A DNA stretch of 64,000 bases from Clostridia bacterium (GCA_017631795.1 JAGBSO010000030.1:186001-250000); one strand, 5' to 3'. Shown: positions 35,097 through 43,949, numbered from the stretch's first letter. Notes: a model not told the origin generated them from the letters alone. Program-made: numbers and translations.

Positions 35097-35939
35097 ATGG
35101 CATTTCTCAATAAAATTATCGCATTAATATTAATTCCTTTCGTTATGAATCCTGCTTCACCTGTTCTTTCAGTAATGAAGCTGATTTTTGCTGAAAAAGA
35201 AGTTATTTCTCTCTCAGAAAACGGTGTAGGATCAGAAAATGATCCCGTTTATCTCACAGCTCACAGAGGTATCACAGCAGTAGCTCCCGAAAACACAATT
35301 CCTGCTTATGAAAAGGCTGTTGAACTCGGTTTCTACACAGCAGAGTGTGACATTCTTCTCACAAAGGACAATGTGTGGGTGCTCAATCATAATGACACAA
35401 CAGATAAGATGTTCTTTGAAATGGGTAATATTGCAGACTACACTCTTGAAGAGCTCAAAGGTTTTACATACAGACAGGGTGTAAACTTCTGGCAGGAAGG
35501 TCTTAAGATCGCAACACTTGACGAATATCTTGATGTTTTTGTGGGTACAGAAACAAGACCTCAGATCGAAATCAAGGCAGACGGTTACGATATGCTTTAC
35601 ACAGTTGTTGATGCTGTAGAAGCAAAGGGACTTGCAGACCAGGCAATTATTATTTCATTTGATTTCGGTCAGCTTGAAACTATCCATGCTCTCAATCCCG
35701 ATATCGAACTCTGGTATCTTATTGACGAAATCACTCCCGAAGAAATCGCAAAAGCTCAGGCTCTCAGCGATAATGTATGGCTTTCACCCAACTTTGAAAA
35801 GAACGATAAAGATTCAATTCAGCTTGCACTTGATGCAGGTATCGGTGTTTCATTCTGGACAGTAAATACTGTTGAAGATGCAAAGATGCTTTACGATATG
35901 GGTGTAAGATATATTGAAACAGATATTCTCTGCAACTAA
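35097..35939 (+). CDS. Glycerophosphodiester phosphodiesterase with N-terminal hydrophobic segment
   Basis: Hydrolyses glycerophosphodiesters to glycerol-3-phosphate and an alcohol. The 280-residue TIM-barrel protein has the GDPD active-site set: TAHRG, APENTIPAY, the acidic pair in AECDILLTKDN, LNHND (second His) and QIEIK. The first about 34 residues (MAFLNKIIALILIPFVMNP) are hydrophobic and likely hold it at the membrane; there is no clear cleavage site. AAAGGAG precedes the start. The following gene is a close paralogue lacking this segment. Likely role in lipid or teichoic-acid turnover (inference). Confidence 0.92.
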   Translation: MAFLNKIIALILIPFVMNPASPVLSVMKLIFAEKEVISLSENGVGSENDPVYLTAHRGITAVAPENTIPAYEKAVELGFYTAECDILLTKDNVWVLNHNDTTDKMFFEMGNIADYTLEELKGFTYRQGVNFWQEGLKIATLDEYLDVFVGTETRPQIEIKADGYDMLYTVVDAVEAKGLADQAIIISFDFGQLETIHALNPDIELWYLIDEITPEEIAKAQALSDNVWLSPNFEKNDKDSIQLALDAGIGVSFWTVNTVEDAKMLYDMGVRYIETDILCN

Positions 35940-35948
35940 GGTGAAAGT

Positions 35949-36707
35949 ATGGATAATTCATATCTTAAAAATCTGATTTCTCTTAAAGAAAACGGACTTT
36001 ACAATGAAAATGATCCGATTTATATAACAGCCCACAGAGGCGTTACAATGTATGCTCCCGAAAACACTCTTCCTGCATATGAAATGTCTGTTGAACTCGG
36101 TTATTACACAGCAGAATGTGACATCAGACTTACAAAAGACGGTGTATGGGTACTTCATCATAACGGTGACCTTGCGATGTTCGGAAAAGAGGGCACAATT
36201 GAAGATCATACATACGAAGAGCTTTGCTCCTATAAGTATGTAAGAGGTACAAACTGTGATATGGACGGACTTAAAATCTGCACACTTGATGAATACCTTG
36301 ATGTGTTTGTCGGTACTCAGACAAGACCTCAGATTGAGATAAAAACCGAAACTTATGACACTCTCGGTACAGTTGTTGATGCAGTTGTAAAAAAGGGAAT
36401 GACAAAGCAGTCAATTGTAATTTCATTTGACCTTAGACAGCTTCAGATTATCCATGACCTGAATCCTGATATTGAACTGTGGTATCTTATCGGAAAAATT
36501 ACTCCCGAAAATATCGCTGAAGCCAAGGCAATCGGTGATAATGTGTGGCTTTCACCCTGTTATGATGATAACGATGATGACTCAATAAAGCTTGCACTGG
36601 ATGAAAAAATCGGCGTTTCATTCTGGACAGTCGATACTGTTGCAGATGCAAAAAGACTTTATGACCTTGGTGTGAGATATATCGAAACTGATATTGTCTG
36701 CAAATAA
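35949..36707 (+). CDS. Glycerophosphodiester phosphodiesterase, soluble paralogue
   Basis: A 252-residue GDPD colinear with the preceding gene over its full barrel: TAHRGVTMYAPENTLPAY, AECDIRLTKDGVWVLHHNGD, PQIEIKTETYDTLGTVVDAV, and the same ending RYIETDI. It lacks the hydrophobic N-terminus, so it should be cytoplasmic. It starts 9 bases after its partner's stop with AAGGTGAAAG as binding site, so both are made from one message. The pair most simply reflects tandem duplication followed by change of location. Confidence 0.92.
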   Translation: MDNSYLKNLISLKENGLYNENDPIYITAHRGVTMYAPENTLPAYEMSVELGYYTAECDIRLTKDGVWVLHHNGDLAMFGKEGTIEDHTYEELCSYKYVRGTNCDMDGLKICTLDEYLDVFVGTQTRPQIEIKTETYDTLGTVVDAVVKKGMTKQSIVISFDLRQLQIIHDLNPDIELWYLIGKITPENIAEAKAIGDNVWLSPCYDDNDDDSIKLALDEKIGVSFWTVDTVADAKRLYDLGVRYIETDIVCK

Positions 36708-36713
36708 CTTATT

Positions 36714-36741
36714 GACCGTCAGAAATGGCGGTCTTTTTTTT
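36714..36741 (+). terminator. Terminator after the GDPD pair
   Basis: GACCGTC - AGAAAT - GGCGGTC (one G-U pair) followed by eight T. Confidence 0.9.
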
Positions 36742-36763
36742 GTTACTTTTTTAACATATTATG

Positions 36764-36792
36764 TTGACTTAACAGTATGTGTGTTGTATAAT
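36764..36792 (+). promoter_or_regulatory. Promoter of the aconitase X operon
   Basis: TTGACT (36764-36769), 17-base spacer, TATAAT (36787-36792), 36 bases before ATG 36829. Confidence 0.85.
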
Positions 36793-36828
36793 TTATATGT
36801 CTAAATTTTTTGAAAGAGGAAGATTTCA

Positions 36829-38118
36829 ATGATCGATTACAAAATGGAGCTGAATGACGAGCAGATTGCCATACTTAAAGGCGAAAAAGGCGAAGCCATG
36901 CAGCAGGTTCTTGAAACTATCGTTCTTTTCGGCGATATTTTCGGTGCAAAAAGACTTGTTCCCGTAACTCACAAAGACACTCATCTTGTTACTTCTTTCG
37001 GTATGGGTGTTCTTAAACCCCTTTATGCTTGTATGGAAAAGCTCACAAGCGAAGGTATCAAGGCTCAGGGTTATCTCACACTTGACCCAAGACCTCTTGA
37101 CTATGAAAATGTAAAATGTAACATTGTTGAAAAGATTGTTTTCAATAAGGTTATGTATTCAATGCAGGCACCTTATGAAGAGTATCTTAAGAAGCTCGGT
37201 CTTAAGGATAAGAACGCATTCACATGTACTTGCTATCTTGACGAAGTAGGCAACACACCTAAGGAAGGCGACGTTATCGCTTGGGCTGAATCAAGTGCTG
37301 TTGTTTACGCAAACTCTGTTCTCGGTGCAAAATGCAACAGAAACAGCGGTATGATCGACCTTTTCGGTGCTATCCTCGGTTATGTACCTGAATTCGGATT
37401 CCTTACAGATGAAGGCAGAAAGGCTACATGGAAAGTTTATGTAAAGACAACTAAGAAGCCCGAAGCTCAGATTCTCGGTTCAGCAATCGGTATGAAGGTA
37501 ATGGAAGAAGTTCCTTATGTTTATGGTCTTGATGCATTCATCGGCGATGAACTCAACGATGAAAACAAGTCATACCTTAAAGACTTCGGTGCTGCGACAG
37601 CTTCAAACAGTGCTGTTGGTCTTTATCACATCGATAACCTTACTCCCGAAGCTAAGAAGCAGGGTGAAAGCCTTATCAAGGACGATGCAAAGGTTTATAT
37701 TATTGATGATGAAGAGCTTGAAAGAGTTTATAAGTCATATCCCGTTATGTGGAAGAAACCCGATGCAAAGCCCAATCTTTGCTTTATCGGTTGTCCTCAC
37801 CTTACATACGATCAGCTTTGTCAGTGGACAACAAACATCGTAAACGGTCTTAAGGAAACAGGCAAGAAGAAGGTTGTTCTCCGCACAATCATGACAGCAT
37901 CACCTGACGTTGTTGAAAAATTCAAGAAGACAACAAAGTATCAGCTTCTTATGCGTAGCGGTGTTAAGCTTTCATCAATCTGTCCTCTTATGTACACAAA
38001 CAATCCTGTTGCAAGAGGTATGCATAACATCATCACAAACTCAAATAAACTGCGTACTTATTCTACTTCCAGATATTATAAAGATGCAGATATTCTTGAT
38101 ATTATCACAGGTAAATAA
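36829..38118 (+). CDS. Aconitase X catalytic (large) subunit
   Basis: The 429-residue protein matches the AcnX/DUF521 large domain: MELNDEQIAILKGEKGEAMQ opening (in parts), GAKRLVPVTHKDTHLVTSFG, the Cys block LGAKCNRNSGMIDLF, CFIGCPHLTYDQL and SGVKLSSICPLMY, which supply cysteines suited to an iron-sulfur cluster. Characterised members dehydrate cis-3-hydroxy-L-proline in bacteria or phosphomevalonate in archaea. No hydroxyproline or mevalonate gene is visible nearby, so the substrate stays open. A true aconitase is encoded at 51-53 kb, so this is not the TCA enzyme. GAGGAAG binding site; the small subunit follows after 14 bases. Confidence 0.9.
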   Translation: MIDYKMELNDEQIAILKGEKGEAMQQVLETIVLFGDIFGAKRLVPVTHKDTHLVTSFGMGVLKPLYACMEKLTSEGIKAQGYLTLDPRPLDYENVKCNIVEKIVFNKVMYSMQAPYEEYLKKLGLKDKNAFTCTCYLDEVGNTPKEGDVIAWAESSAVVYANSVLGAKCNRNSGMIDLFGAILGYVPEFGFLTDEGRKATWKVYVKTTKKPEAQILGSAIGMKVMEEVPYVYGLDAFIGDELNDENKSYLKDFGAATASNSAVGLYHIDNLTPEAKKQGESLIKDDAKVYIIDDEELERVYKSYPVMWKKPDAKPNLCFIGCPHLTYDQLCQWTTNIVNGLKETGKKKVVLRTIMTASPDVVEKFKKTTKYQLLMRSGVKLSSICPLMYTNNPVARGMHNIITNSNKLRTYSTSRYYKDADILDIITGK

Positions 38119-38132
38119 GGGGGTAAAATAAA

Positions 38133-38573
38133 ATGAAAGAATTCAAAGGCAGAGTTATTGCAGCAGGTAACTGGGAAGGTGAAGCTGCAGTTTCAAAGGG
38201 TGGCTTCAATACACTTGCTTCATTCCAGTCAAGTGCTATCGGCGGTAAGTCAGAAGCAGTTGTAGGCGACCAGAATAACAAAGATCTTTACGGTAAGAAT
38301 ATTACAGGCAAAGCACTTTGTCTCCCCATCACAATCGGTTCAACAACAGGCGGTCTTGTTATCCAGACTGTTTGTCAGATGGGTATTACTCCTGACTGTT
38401 ATCTTTTCTCAGAGCATATTGACTCACTTGCAGCAAGCGGAATCGTTCTTGCAAGAGTATGGGAAAAGAGTCCTGTTATCTGTATTGACCAGCTTGGCGA
38501 AGAATTCCTCGCAACAGTCAAGACAGGCGACAAGCTCAAGGTTACAGAAGACGGTACTGTTACAATTCTTTAA
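38133..38573 (+). CDS. Aconitase X swivelling (small) subunit
   Basis: A 146-residue DUF126 protein, the swivel domain of aconitase X. Typical blocks are KEFKGRVIAAGNWEGEA, FQSSAIGGKSEAVVGDQNN (split around the loop), the conserved GKALCLPITIGSTTGG with the active-site Ser region, and LFSEHIDSLAASGIVLA. In archaea and many bacteria this domain is a separate gene that forms the active site together with the large subunit; here it lies 14 bases downstream with a strong AGGGGGT binding site. A hairpin follows. Confidence 0.92.
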   Translation: MKEFKGRVIAAGNWEGEAAVSKGGFNTLASFQSSAIGGKSEAVVGDQNNKDLYGKNITGKALCLPITIGSTTGGLVIQTVCQMGITPDCYLFSEHIDSLAASGIVLARVWEKSPVICIDQLGEEFLATVKTGDKLKVTEDGTVTIL

Positions 38574-38583
38574 TAAAACTCAA

Positions 38584-38612
38584 AGGGGGAGCCGAAAGGT
38601 TCCCCTTAATTT
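38584..38612 (+). terminator. Hairpin after the aconitase X operon
   Basis: AGGGGGAGCC - GAAA tetraloop - GGTTCCCCTT (two G-U pairs), followed by AATTT. Short T-run, so it may be leaky towards the DUF2461 gene, which has no separate promoter that I can see. Confidence 0.7.
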
Positions 38613-38624
38613 AAAGGTGATTTT

Positions 38625-39314
38625 ATGTTTTCAGCAAAAAGCTTCGATTTTCTGATTGAAAACCGTTTCAACAACAGCAAGGAGTGGTTCCATGAACACA
38701 AGAATATATACGATGAACATGTTCTGAAACCTCTTACTGAACTTGCAATTGAAATGACATCCACAATAGAAAGTCTTGACCCAACTATTGTCACAACACC
38801 AAAAATCAATAAAGTTCTTTCCAGAATTTACCGTGACACAAGATTTTCAAAAGATAAATCTCTTTTCAGGGAATCAGTGTGGCTTTCATATAAAAAAGAT
38901 AAAAAAGAATTCCGTCATTATCCTGAGTTTTTTGTTGTAATCACTCCGCAGGTGCTTATGTACGGTTGCGGTTATTATTACATGATGCCTGAAACAGTAA
39001 AAGTGATGCGTGAAATGATTGAAGAAAATCATCCTGCATGGCAGAAGGCATTGAAAGCATATGAAAAACAGGACATATTTGAGCTTGAAGGGGATATGTA
39101 TAAACGTACCAAATATCCCGATTATCCTGAGAATATCAGAAACTGGCTCGACAGAAAAACAGTCTGCTGCACAAAATACAGCACTGATTTCGATCTTGTA
39201 TTTTCTGATAAACTTGCTCAGAAGATATGTGAAGATATTGTGCTGATGAAAGATGTTTATGATTTTCTTGTTTTGTGTGAGCAGAAAGCAAGGGGAGTCA
39301 TAAAGTATGACTGA
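38625..39314 (+). CDS. DUF2461 family protein
   Basis: A 229-residue protein of the DUF2461/TIGR02453 family, recognised by FLIENRFNNSKEWFHEHKN (near the start), INKVLSRIYRDTRFSKDKSLFRE and FFVVITPQVLMYGCGYY. Biochemical function is not established for the family. The C-terminal part holds a Lys/Arg/Tyr-rich segment. The end overlaps the AlkD-like gene by 8 bases, so the two products are translationally coupled and may work together. GGTGATTTT-ATG start, as for several genes here. Confidence 0.88.
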   Translation: MFSAKSFDFLIENRFNNSKEWFHEHKNIYDEHVLKPLTELAIEMTSTIESLDPTIVTTPKINKVLSRIYRDTRFSKDKSLFRESVWLSYKKDKKEFRHYPEFFVVITPQVLMYGCGYYYMMPETVKVMREMIEENHPAWQKALKAYEKQDIFELEGDMYKRTKYPDYPENIRNWLDRKTVCCTKYSTDFDLVFSDKLAQKICEDIVLMKDVYDFLVLCEQKARGVIKYD

Positions 39315-39996
39315 TGCTGAAAAATATGTCAGAGAGCGTCTGACAGCTTTACAGGACACAGAATACCGTGAATTTCATTCAGCATTGATGCCAACAGTAA
39401 AAAAAGAAAAAATAATCGGTGTAAGAGTTCCTGAACTGAGAAAACTTGCCAAATATCTGTTCAGAAACGGAGTGGGAGAGGACTTTATAAAAAATCTTCC
39501 CCACACTTTTTATGAGGAAGATAATCTTCATGCTTTTATTGTTGAACAGATAAAGGATTTCGACCGTTGTCTTTCTGAAACAGAAAAATTTCTGCCGTAT
39601 ATTGATAACTGGGCAACATGCGATATGTTTTCGCCTAAAGTTTTTGCAGACCATACCGATATTATATATTTAAAAAGTCTTGAATGGATTGCATCTGATG
39701 ATACATATACAATCCGTTACGGTATAGGCATGCTTATGCGTTATTTTCTTGATGAAAATTTCAAAGAAGATGCTCTGAAAATTGTTTCCCGTATAAAAAG
39801 TGAAGAGTACTATGTAAACATGATGATCGCCTGGTTTTTTGCAACAGCACTTGCGAAGCAGTATGATTCCGCAATAAAATATATTGAAACCAACACTCTT
39901 GATTCATGGGTACACAATAAAACGATTCAGAAAGCAATTGAAAGCAACAGAATCAGCAAAGATACAAAAAATTATCTGCGCACGTTAAAATTATAA
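39307..39996 (+). CDS. AlkD-like DNA alkylation repair protein (HEAT-like repeats)
   Basis: A 229-residue all-helical protein of the DNA alkylation repair family PF08713. Visible features: GVRVPELRKLAKYLFRNG, LHAFIVEQIKDF, and the DNA-facing block IDNWATCDMFSPKVF, which keeps the Trp and Asp found in AlkD-type glycosylases, followed by WVHNKTIQKAIESNRIS. AlkD removes bulky positively charged alkyl bases such as 7-methylguanine; several relatives have no proven glycosylase activity, so activity here is likely but not certain. Coupled to the DUF2461 gene and followed by a strong terminator. Confidence 0.88.
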   Translation: MTDAEKYVRERLTALQDTEYREFHSALMPTVKKEKIIGVRVPELRKLAKYLFRNGVGEDFIKNLPHTFYEEDNLHAFIVEQIKDFDRCLSETEKFLPYIDNWATCDMFSPKVFADHTDIIYLKSLEWIASDDTYTIRYGIGMLMRYFLDENFKEDALKIVSRIKSEEYYVNMMIAWFFATALAKQYDSAIKYIETNTLDSWVHNKTIQKAIESNRISKDTKNYLRTLKL

Positions 39997-40002
39997 GAAA
40001 AA

Positions 40003-40027
40003 ACCGCATCATCTGATGCGGTCATTT
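40003..40027. terminator. Bidirectional terminator
   Basis: ACCGCATCA-TC-TGATGCGGT with A-run on the left and T-rich sequence on the right, between convergent AlkD-like and radical SAM genes. Confidence 0.85.
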
Positions 40028-40863
40028 TATTTGGTCTTAGAAAATCTCTGAGCATAGGCACATCTTCTGCAAAGCTCTTCCGAAGCCTTTCTGCAATCGA
40101 AAGCAGACTTCATTGCAGCAGCTCTTTCTGACGACAGAATTGATTCAATGTCAGAATCAAAAACATTCCCCAGATTTATAACACCGTCGCTGTCAAGACA
40201 ACATGGCACAATAGTGCCGTCGCAGAGAATTCCGAAATGGTCTCTCAGACCGTAGCAGAAAACTTCATCACCCTGAATTTCGGCATTTTTATCAGGCCAT
40301 CCGAATCTGTCTCCGTATTCGATAAACATTTTGTTTCTGATTCTGAGACCTTTTGAATTTTCTGCCCAATCGCCGTCAAAACGACTGCGGAAATAATCAA
40401 TCGCAAAGTTGTTTTTCGCTTCATCAATGCCGTTATTCCAGAATCGCAGCACAATGATAACTCCTGCATAGTTTGCTTTTTCGGCAAAATCAGCAATCTT
40501 TCCCAGATAGTTCAGGTATTCGTCATTATCGGATTCTTCAAAGCTGTGCACAGATATATTCACTTTGTGAATGCCTGCATTTATTATGTCATCACCGCAT
40601 TTATTCAGCAGAGTGCCGTTTGTGGTAATCATTGATTTATAGCCTTTGTTCTTTGCTGTTTTTAGGAAAACCGGCAAAAGCGGGTGAAGCAGAGGCTCAC
40701 CCATAAGATGATAATAAATATATTCAGTCTGCCCTGAGAGCCTGTCAAGAATGAGATTGAACGCATCTTCCGACATGAAGCGTTTGTCTCGTGAATGCCC
40801 GTGACAGAACGAACAATTCATATTGCAGACATTTGTGATTTCAATATAGACACGTGAATACAT
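40027..40863 (-). CDS. Radical SAM/SPASM domain protein
   Basis: A 278-residue radical SAM enzyme with the cluster motif CNMNCSFC near the N-terminus, MGEPLLHP as the GGE-like SAM contact, and TTNGTLL. The C-terminal part carries at least seven cysteines (FCYGL, GILCDGTIVPCCLD, FDCRKA, LCRRC), the SPASM pattern for auxiliary iron-sulfur clusters. SPASM enzymes commonly modify peptides or enzymes, but no small precursor peptide gene is visible next to it. Single gene on the reverse strand, downstream of tRNA-Thr. Substrate unknown. Confidence 0.88.
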   Translation of the reverse strand: MYSRVYIEITNVCNMNCSFCHGHSRDKRFMSEDAFNLILDRLSGQTEYIYYHLMGEPLLHPLLPVFLKTAKNKGYKSMITTNGTLLNKCGDDIINAGIHKVNISVHSFEESDNDEYLNYLGKIADFAEKANYAGVIIVLRFWNNGIDEAKNNFAIDYFRSRFDGDWAENSKGLRIRNKMFIEYGDRFGWPDKNAEIQGDEVFCYGLRDHFGILCDGTIVPCCLDSDGVINLGNVFDSDIESILSSERAAAMKSAFDCRKASEELCRRCAYAQRFSKTK

Positions 40864-40896
40864 ACTATCTCTCCGATAATATAAATTGAAGTTTCA

Positions 40897-40933
40897 ACAA
40901 AAAGCCTTGAAAACCGATGGTCTTCAAGGCTTT
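40897..40933 (-). terminator. Terminator of tRNA-Thr
   Basis: AAAGCCTTGAA / TTCAAGGCTTT stem (40901-40911 with 40923-40933); on the reverse strand it directly follows the CCA end and is trailed by a short T-run. Confidence 0.85.
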
Positions 40934-41008
40934 GGAGCTGCTAACCGGATTTGAACCGGTGACCTCATCCTTACCAAGGATGCACTCTACCGACTGAGCT
41001 ATAGCAGC
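40933..41008 (-). tRNA. tRNA-Thr (anticodon GGT)
   Basis: 76 bases with encoded CCA. Acceptor GCTGCTA pairs with TAGCAGC; D arm contains AGCTCAGTCGGTAGAGT; anticodon stem-loop CATCC-TTGGTAA-GGATG; T arm CCGGTTCAAATCCGG. Own consensus promoter and terminator. Confidence 0.96.
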
Positions 41009-41030
41009 ATATTTAATTTGCAACAGTCAT

Positions 41031-41059
41031 ATTATACACATCGGCAATTGCTTTGTCAA
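41031..41059 (-). promoter_or_regulatory. Consensus promoter of tRNA-Thr
   Basis: Reverse strand: TTGACA (41059-41054), 17-base spacer, TATAAT (41036-41031), 22 bases before the tRNA. Confidence 0.9.
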
Positions 41060-41088
41060 GTGATTAATATAATTTGTTTATTTTGTTC

Positions 41089-41117
41089 TTGAAGTATTTG
41101 AGTGCATGTGTTATACT
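41089..41117 (+). promoter_or_regulatory. Promoter of the MATE transporter gene
   Basis: TTGAAG (41089-41094), 17-base spacer, TATACT (41112-41117), 33 bases before ATG 41150. Confidence 0.75.
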
Positions 41118-41149
41118 TTCACAGATAAATTTCAGAATCGGGTGATTTT

Positions 41150-42505
41150 ATGTCTGACTATGAACAGCGATTAGGCACGCAGAAAATGCTTCCGCTTATA
41201 TTTTCCATGTCGTTACCTGCTGTGGCAGCACAGCTTGTGAATCTTCTTTACAGCATCATTGACAGAGTTTATATCGGTCACATTCCCGATGTGGGAACAG
41301 ATGCTCTTGCAGGAATCGGAATCACGTCTTCGGTTATCGTGCTTATTGCCGCATTTTCACAGATTGTAGGCAGTGGCGGAGCACCTCTTGCAGCGATGGC
41401 TCTTGGCAGCGGTGACAGAGAAAGGGCAGGAAAAATCCTGGGCAACGGTTTTGTTCTGCTTATAATTTTTTCAGTTGTACTTTGTGTACCTGTATATATT
41501 TTTATGAAGCCTATACTGAATCTTATAGGTGCATCAGATGTAACATTCACTTATGCCGCAGACTATCTGTCTGTGTACCTTACAGGTACGATATTTGTTA
41601 TGTTCACAACAGGTCTTACAACTTTTATCAACGCACAGGGCAGATCAAATATTGCAATGGTCAGCGTTCTTATCGGTGCTGCCGCAAATATCGCACTCGA
41701 TCCGCTTTTTATTTATGCTTTTGATATGGGAGTAAAAGGTGCTGCTGTTGCTACTGTAATATCTCAGTTTCTCAGTTCTGTTTTTGTTCTCGGATTCCTT
41801 TTTTCTAAGAAAGCCTCTCTTCGCATTGAGAAAAAATACATGAAGCCTGAAGCCAAAATTCTCGGACGGATGTTTTCACTCGGTGTTGCACCGTTTATAA
41901 TGGCAAGTACGGAAAGTCTTATCGGATTTGTGTTCAACAGTACGCTTAAAATCTACGGTGACGTTTATGTCAGCGCACTGACTGTTATGCAGAGTGCAAT
42001 ACAGATTGTGGGCGTGCCTCTGAGCGGATTTTCGCAGGGATTTGTGCCCATTATCAGCTATAACTACGGTACCGGCAACACAAAACGCATAAAAGAATGC
42101 TTTAAAATTGCAATGACCGTTATGTTTACTGTCAATTTCGTTCTGTTGTTGCTGATGGCAATTTTCCCTGAATTTACAGCTTCAATGTTCACAAAGGATG
42201 AAAATCTTATCAGAGTGGTAGGAGAGTATATGCCTGTATTTGTCGCTGGTATGACAATTTTCGGTCTGCAGAGATGTTGCCAGAATATGTTTGTGGCATT
42301 GGGTCAGGCAAAAACATCGCTGTTTATCGCACTGCTGAGAAAAGTTATTCTGCTCGTACCGCTTGTGTATGTGTTTTCAAAGTTCTTCGGAGTTACGGGC
42401 GTATATGCGGCGGAATCCGTTGCGGATGTACTTGCTGCAACAACATGTACGGTCTTGTTTGCAATAAAATTCCCGAAAATCATGAAAGAAAAACAGAAAA
42501 TATAA
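41150..42505 (+). CDS. MATE-family efflux transporter
   Basis: A 451-residue membrane protein with about 12 helices in two repeats. Family blocks: LPLIFSMSLPAVAAQLVNLLY (in parts: MSLPAVAAQLVNLLYSIIDR), GSGGAPLAAMALGSGD, NIALDPLFIYAFDMGVKGAAVATV (second part), and GFSQGFVPIISYNYGTGN. MATE proteins export cationic compounds in exchange for Na+ or H+. Single gene with its own promoter; GGTGATTTT-ATG start. Substrate unknown; no adjacent regulator. Confidence 0.93.
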   Translation: MSDYEQRLGTQKMLPLIFSMSLPAVAAQLVNLLYSIIDRVYIGHIPDVGTDALAGIGITSSVIVLIAAFSQIVGSGGAPLAAMALGSGDRERAGKILGNGFVLLIIFSVVLCVPVYIFMKPILNLIGASDVTFTYAADYLSVYLTGTIFVMFTTGLTTFINAQGRSNIAMVSVLIGAAANIALDPLFIYAFDMGVKGAAVATVISQFLSSVFVLGFLFSKKASLRIEKKYMKPEAKILGRMFSLGVAPFIMASTESLIGFVFNSTLKIYGDVYVSALTVMQSAIQIVGVPLSGFSQGFVPIISYNYGTGNTKRIKECFKIAMTVMFTVNFVLLLLMAIFPEFTASMFTKDENLIRVVGEYMPVFVAGMTIFGLQRCCQNMFVALGQAKTSLFIALLRKVILLVPLVYVFSKFFGVTGVYAAESVADVLAATTCTVLFAIKFPKIMKEKQKI

Positions 42506-42568
42506 ATTCAGATGTACAATAGCACAAAATGACGCAATTTCGGGGCTTTATAATGTTTATTTTCACTA

Positions 42569-42597
42569 TTGCAAAAACAGTTTTTTTTTAATATAAT
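42569..42597 (+). promoter_or_regulatory. Promoter of the aspartate kinase gene
   Basis: TTGCAA (42569-42574), 17-base spacer, TATAAT (42592-42597), 38 bases before ATG 42636. The leader is too short for a lysine riboswitch. Confidence 0.8.
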
Positions 42598-42635
42598 GTT
42601 ATGCGTATATATTCAGTAAACTATGAGGTGCTAAA

Positions 42636-43949
42636 ATGATCAAAGTAGTAAAGTTCGGCGGTTCTTCACTTGCTGATGCAAATCAGTTCCGTAAAGTTGC
42701 CGATATTATCAAAAGTGACCCCAGCAGAAGATATGTTGTTGCTTCTGCACCCGGTAAAAGAGACACACACGACGTAAAAGTTACAGATATGCTTCTTCAG
42801 TGCTTCCGTCTTGTAAGAGACAAGAAGAGTATTGACGAAACATTCGATAAAATCACAGAAAGATATAACGGCATTATCCGTGATCTCGGTATTGATTTCT
42901 CACTTGAAGAAGATCTTCAGGGCATCAAGGTTGCAATCATGCACCATGCAAGCCAGGATTACATCGCAAGCCGCGGTGAATTCCTTAACTCAAAAATCCT
43001 TGCAAACTTCCTTGGCTTCCAGTTTATCGATGCAGAAGAAGGTATCTTCTTCGACGAAAACGGTGTTCTTGACATCGAAAAGACAGATAAGGAGCTGGGC
43101 AGACTTCTTGATTACCATGAATATGCAGTTATTCCCGGTTTCTACGGTGCAACTCCTGCAGGCATGATCAAGACATTCTCAAGAGGCGGTTCAGACGTTA
43201 CAGGTTCAATCGTAGCACGTGCTGCAAACGCAGATATCTATGAAAACTGGACAGACGTTTCAGGTATGCTTATGGCTGATCCCCGTTGTATCGAAAATCC
43301 CCAGCCTATCCCCGAAATTACATACAGAGAACTTCGTGAACTTTCATACATGGGTGCAACAGTTCTTCACGATGAAGCTATCTTCCCCGTAAGAAAAGCA
43401 AGAATACCCATCAACATCAGAAACACAAACTGCCCCGAAGCACCCGGAACAATGATTGTTCACAAGGCATCAAGCAACAATGTTCCCACTGTTATCACTG
43501 GTATTGCAGGTAAGAAGGGTATCACAGCTATTCACGTTGAAAAGGACATGATGAACGCAGAACTCGGTTTTGGCAGAAAAGTTCTTGAAGTTCTTGAAAA
43601 CCACAAGGTTTCATTCGAGCATCTTCCCTCAGGTATCGACACAATGAGTGTACTTGTTTCTGCAGATGCACTCGGTTCACACAAGGGTTCAATCACTGCA
43701 GACATCGTTAAGAAGGTCAATCCCGATTCAATCACACTTGTTGAAGGACTCTGCCTTATCGCTATCGTAGGCCGTGGTATGGTAAATACTGAAGGCACTG
43801 CAGCAAGAGTTTTCACTGCACTTGCAAATGCAAAGGTCAATGTAAGAATGATCGATCAGGGTTCAAGTGAAATCAACATCATCGTTGCTGTTGAAGAAAA
43901 AGACTACCATAAGACAATCGAAGCAATTTACAATGAGTTTGTAAAATAA
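42636..43949 (+). CDS. lysC: Aspartate kinase
   Basis: Phosphorylates aspartate as first step to lysine, threonine and methionine. The 437-residue monofunctional enzyme has the kinase motif VVKFGGSSLADANQF at the N-terminus, ASRGEFLNSKILA, the nucleotide block FSRGGSDVTGSIVA, and two C-terminal ACT domains (about residues 290-437: GKKGITAIHVEKDMM and CLIAIVGRGMV) for feedback control by amino acids. Which amino acid inhibits cannot be told. The symbol is used in the generic sense. Single gene between its own promoter and a strong terminator; codon use suggests good expression. Confidence 0.94.
   Translation: MIKVVKFGGSSLADANQFRKVADIIKSDPSRRYVVASAPGKRDTHDVKVTDMLLQCFRLVRDKKSIDETFDKITERYNGIIRDLGIDFSLEEDLQGIKVAIMHHASQDYIASRGEFLNSKILANFLGFQFIDAEEGIFFDENGVLDIEKTDKELGRLLDYHEYAVIPGFYGATPAGMIKTFSRGGSDVTGSIVARAANADIYENWTDVSGMLMADPRCIENPQPIPEITYRELRELSYMGATVLHDEAIFPVRKARIPINIRNTNCPEAPGTMIVHKASSNNVPTVITGIAGKKGITAIHVEKDMMNAELGFGRKVLEVLENHKVSFEHLPSGIDTMSVLVSADALGSHKGSITADIVKKVNPDSITLVEGLCLIAIVGRGMVNTEGTAARVFTALANAKVNVRMIDQGSSEINIIVAVEEKDYHKTIEAIYNEFVK

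Noticed and set aside
42598..42635. Lysine riboswitch before aspartate kinase
   Set aside because: The leader is 38 bases; a lysine riboswitch needs well over 150.
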